Shown: positions 39,347 through 41,638 of the stretch, one piece after another
How positions within the stretch are numbered: the first letter of the stretch is position 1
Layout of the letters: each line of letters begins with the position of its first letter
NCBI GenBank assembly: GCA_902604975.1
Contig: CACLAY010000008.1
Coordinates: 1-41,638 of the forward strand
Reading direction: 5' to 3'
DNA length: 41,638 bases
From: an uncultured Pelagibacteraceae bacterium
GTDB taxonomy: Bacteria > Pseudomonadota > Alphaproteobacteria > Pelagibacterales > Pelagibacteraceae
Notes under the pieces: generated by a model
What the model saw: only the letters and a program-made list of their open reading frames with translations
The model's database searches: none
Told to the model about the DNA's origin: nothing
Translations under genes and position numbers: made by a program

Positions 39347-40777
39347 TTAATTCCAACCGGTAATTGCTTTAACTTCTAAAAATTCAGTGAAACCCCAGAC
39401 ACCACCTTCACGACCATTACCAGATTGTTTATAACCACCAAAAGGCATGCCAGTATCAGTGGCTTGACCATTTATATAAACTGTTCCAGCTCTAACTTTT
39501 CTAGCAACTCTTTTAGCTTTTTCTTTATCTTCAGTTTGTAAGTAATTACCAAGTCCATAAGATGTATCATTTGTAATTGCTATTGCTTCTTCCTCAGTTT
39601 CAAATGGTATAATTGAAAGTACAGGTCCAAAAATTTCAGTTCTTGCAATTTTCATATCATTATTTACATCTGAAAAAATTGTTGGTTTAATAAAATAACC
39701 TTTATTAAGTCCATTTGGCAAATCTGGTCCACCCGCAGCTAACGTTGCGCCTTCTTTAATCCCTTCATTAATAAGATTAACAACTTTATCGTATTGTACT
39801 TTTGAAACTACAGGTCCAATATGATCTCCTTTTTTAGATGCAAGATCTACTTTAATTTTGTTTGCCTCATCAACAGCTTCTTTAACAGCTCTTTCATAAA
39901 TTGGTTTTTCAACCAACATTCTTGTTGGAGCATCACATGATTGTCCAGAGTTACTCATTATATTTCTTACACCATCTCTAACAGCATTAGGATATGAATC
40001 TGCAAAAACTATATTTCCACCTTTACCACCCAATTCAAGAGTTACTTTTTTTATAGTATCAGCTGCATTTTTCTGAATTAGTTTTCCAGCTCTTGTTGAT
40101 CCTGTGAAAGAAACCATATCAATGTCAGCATGACCAGAAATATGATTTCCAACAACTTCTCCATTTCCATTTACTAAATTAAAAACACCAGCAGGAAAGC
40201 CAGCTTCGTCAATCATTTCTGCAAACAATACTGCTGATACTGGAGCAATTTCAGATGGTTTTAAAATCATTGTACATCCAGCAGCTAAAGCAGGAATAAC
40301 CTTTAATACGATTTGGTTCATAGGAAAATTCCAAGGCGTTATTAATCCACAAACCCCAATTGGTTCATATCTAATATGATTATTAGATTTAGGATCAAAT
40401 TGATGTTCAAAATTAAAATTTTTTAAAATTTCAATGTTATTTCTACAAATATCTGCACCCATTTTAGTGTGAGTTTCGGAAGCAAAATCTAGTGGAGCAC
40501 CCATTTCTTTAGATTGAGCCTCAACCATTTCATCCCATCTTCTATTATAAATTTCATCAAACTTTTCAAGTAAAGCTAACCTTTCTTCCTTTGTAGTTTC
40601 TCTCCAAGTGTCAAATGCGATCTTGGCGGCATTTATTGCTTTATCTGCATCTTCAGCAGAGCCCAAAGATATTATTGCAAAAGCTTCCTCAGTTGAGGGA
40701 TTAATTACTTCAAAGTCATTTGGCTTAGCTGGAGAAACCCACTTTCCATTTATATAAAAATTTTTCTTTTCAATCAT
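39347..40777 (-). CDS. NAD(P)-dependent aldehyde dehydrogenase
   Basis: A 476-residue ALDH with N150 (TPWNF), the 'MILKPSEIAP' cofactor strand, general base E248 (TLELGGKGG) and nucleophile C281 (NSGQSCDAPTR). It is distinct from the ALDH at 6001 (different Cys context and length). Candidate roles include betaine-aldehyde or 4-trimethylaminobutyraldehyde dehydrogenase, which would supply glycine betaine or gamma-butyrobetaine to the locus, but no residue seen here decides this. It lies 21 bp after a 3-hydroxyisobutyrate-dehydrogenase-like gene, itself often paired with ALDHs (for example in valine breakdown). Confidence 0.88.
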   Translation of the reverse strand: MIEKKNFYINGKWVSPAKPNDFEVINPSTEEAFAIISLGSAEDADKAINAAKIAFDTWRETTKEERLALLEKFDEIYNRRWDEMVEAQSKEMGAPLDFASETHTKMGADICRNNIEILKNFNFEHQFDPKSNNHIRYEPIGVCGLITPWNFPMNQIVLKVIPALAAGCTMILKPSEIAPVSAVLFAEMIDEAGFPAGVFNLVNGNGEVVGNHISGHADIDMVSFTGSTRAGKLIQKNAADTIKKVTLELGGKGGNIVFADSYPNAVRDGVRNIMSNSGQSCDAPTRMLVEKPIYERAVKEAVDEANKIKVDLASKKGDHIGPVVSKVQYDKVVNLINEGIKEGATLAAGGPDLPNGLNKGYFIKPTIFSDVNNDMKIARTEIFGPVLSIIPFETEEEAIAITNDTSYGLGNYLQTEDKEKAKRVARKVRAGTVYINGQATDTGMPFGGYKQSGNGREGGVWGFTEFLEVKAITGWN

Positions 40778-40798
40778 GATTTTATTGTAGCATAAAAT

Positions 40799-41638
40799 TT
40801 AAATTTCATAACCTTTTTCTTCAGGCTCATTGTCAATTAACTCCTCAGGAAAACCTTCAGCCCTAAAATTAATTTTATTTAAGTCTTCCATTCTTTTTAC
40901 TATCATCGAGGACCAAGCTCTTGATCCATATTTTTTTTGACCATCCTTAAATATGTCAACAATTTTTGGAGAAATTTCTAAAGGTACATTCAATTTTTTT
41001 GCTAGTTCATCAAACAGACCTGTATCCTTTAAAACAAGATCCATAGTAAAGTTAATATTGTAAGAACCATTTAATATAACTTGGCTTTCTGTTTCATGTA
41101 CGAATGAATTACCTGAGGATACGGCGATTCCCTTGTAAGTTTTTGCAAGATCTAGGTTTGATTTTTTTGCAATTGTCCATGCTTCACCAAGTGCAACTAA
41201 GTGTGCAGACGCTAAATAATTTGTAATTACTTTAAGCACAGAAGCAGTACCTAATACTCCTGTATGTAATATTTTTCGTCCCATTACCGATAAAGCAGGT
41301 AATATTTTCTCAAATGTCTCCCTTTCTCCACCAACAAATATTGCTATATTTCCAGATGCTGCTCTATGACAGCCACCGCTTACTGGACCATCTAGTGGTA
41401 TAGCTTTTTTTTCAATAACTTTCTGTCCAATTCTTTTAACTTCTGCCTCATCTGTAGTGCTCATTTCTAACCAAATTTTATTTTCAGAAAGACCTTCCAA
41501 TATTCCATCTTCTCCTTCCATAACTTCTGCACAAATTTCAGGAGAAGGAAGACAAGTTATTATTAAATCAACTTCCTCAGCCAGTTCTTTAGCAGAGTTC
41601 GCAATTTTAGCCCCAGAGTCTTTAAATTGTTTTGTTAA
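40799..41638 (-). CDS. 3-hydroxyisobutyrate-dehydrogenase-like NAD(P)-binding protein, 5' end outside the window
   Basis: The frame stays open to the window edge: 39 more codons precede the first ATG at 41521, reading '...AKELAEEVDLIITCLPSPE', which is the C-terminal half of the Rossmann domain of the beta-hydroxyacid dehydrogenase family. About 280 residues are visible and the GxGxMG start is missing. Later motifs are present: 'PLDGPVSGGCHRAASGNIAIFVGG' (substrate-binding) and the catalytic Lys in 'TASVLKVITNYLASA'. Family members oxidise 3-hydroxyisobutyrate, tartronate semialdehyde and similar beta-hydroxyacids. The gene precedes the ALDH by 21 bp on the same strand. Confidence 0.85.
   Translation of the reverse strand, partial: LTKQFKDSGAKIANSAKELAEEVDLIITCLPSPEICAEVMEGEDGILEGLSENKIWLEMSTTDEAEVKRIGQKVIEKKAIPLDGPVSGGCHRAASGNIAIFVGGERETFEKILPALSVMGRKILHTGVLGTASVLKVITNYLASAHLVALGEAWTIAKKSNLDLAKTYKGIAVSSGNSFVHETESQVILNGSYNINFTMDLVLKDTGLFDELAKKLNVPLEISPKIVDIFKDGQKKYGSRAWSSMIVKRMEDLNKINFRAEGFPEELIDNEPEEKGYEI

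Noticed and set aside
1-41638. CRISPR arrays, tRNA or rRNA genes, insertion sequences, phage or attachment sites
   Set aside because: Looked for repeated units, clover-leaf-sized GC-rich spots, transposase motifs and direct repeats in the gaps; none seen.

Overview
The window is about 41.6 kb of very AT-rich, tightly packed bacterial DNA. Nearly every base is coding, neighbouring genes overlap by 1-8 bp or are separated by a few bp, and the largest gap without a gene is 114 bp (24604-24717). I see no rRNA, tRNA, CRISPR array, insertion sequence or phage gene, and no transcription factor. Gene content (branched-chain amino-acid-type and glycine-betaine-type ABC importers, carnitine catabolism, many EamA permeases, flavin- and 2-oxoglutarate-dependent oxygenases) together with this streamlining suggests a free-living marine alphaproteobacterium of the Pelagibacterales (SAR11) kind or another AT-rich streamlined lineage. 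The taxon is inferred; no marker gene is present.

Layout: (a) 1-3830, plus strand: the end of a Liv-type importer operon (livG fragment, livF, livH, livM) and a LysE-type exporter, facing a livJ-like binding-protein gene (3876-5066, minus), with a strong minus-strand terminator between them. (b) 5140-11701, minus: a six-gene catabolic operon of unknown substrate, in transcription order LLM flavin oxidoreductase, ThDP enzyme, AA_synth-family protein, alpha/beta hydrolase, aldehyde dehydrogenase, EamA permease. (c) 11802-18212, minus: a seven-gene operon of class II aldolase, CitE-like lyase, hot-dog thioesterase, TauD-like dioxygenase, GMC (choline-dehydrogenase-like) oxidoreductase, EamA permease and an IPNS-like 2OG oxygenase. 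(d) 18242-21921, plus, diverging from (c) across only 29 bp: BKACE enzyme, carnitine 3-dehydrogenase, a second LLM oxidoreductase and a second alpha/beta hydrolase. (e) 21926-30886: a quaternary-amine uptake and oxidation locus with an SDR, a PhyH-like oxygenase, a ProV ATPase, gamma-butyrobetaine dioxygenase, a GDPD-like phosphodiesterase, a ProX binding protein, a tandem-fused ProW permease and a second ProV ATPase. (f) 30879-36364: EamA permease, iron alcohol dehydrogenase, amidase, another EamA permease and a homocysteine-methyltransferase-family protein. (g) 36366-41638, minus: serine hydrolase, MsrA-like protein, a second homocysteine-methyltransferase-family protein, VOC protein, aldehyde dehydrogenase, and a 3-hydroxyisobutyrate-dehydrogenase-like gene cut by the window edge.

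The best-supported joint function is trimethylammonium metabolism. ProX/ProWW/ProV would import betaine-like compounds; the 2OG enzyme at 24718 would hydroxylate gamma-butyrobetaine to carnitine; the dehydrogenase (19129) would oxidise it to 3-dehydrocarnitine; the BKACE enzyme (18242) would split that with acetyl-CoA into betainyl-CoA and acetoacetate; and the thioesterase (16144) would release glycine betaine. The GMC enzyme plus an aldehyde dehydrogenase could add a choline-to-betaine branch. The least explained parts are the AA_synth/ThDP/LLM operon, its echo of the second LLM plus hydrolase pair, and two homocysteine-methyltransferase-like proteins in which the first zinc cysteine appears to be replaced by histidine.
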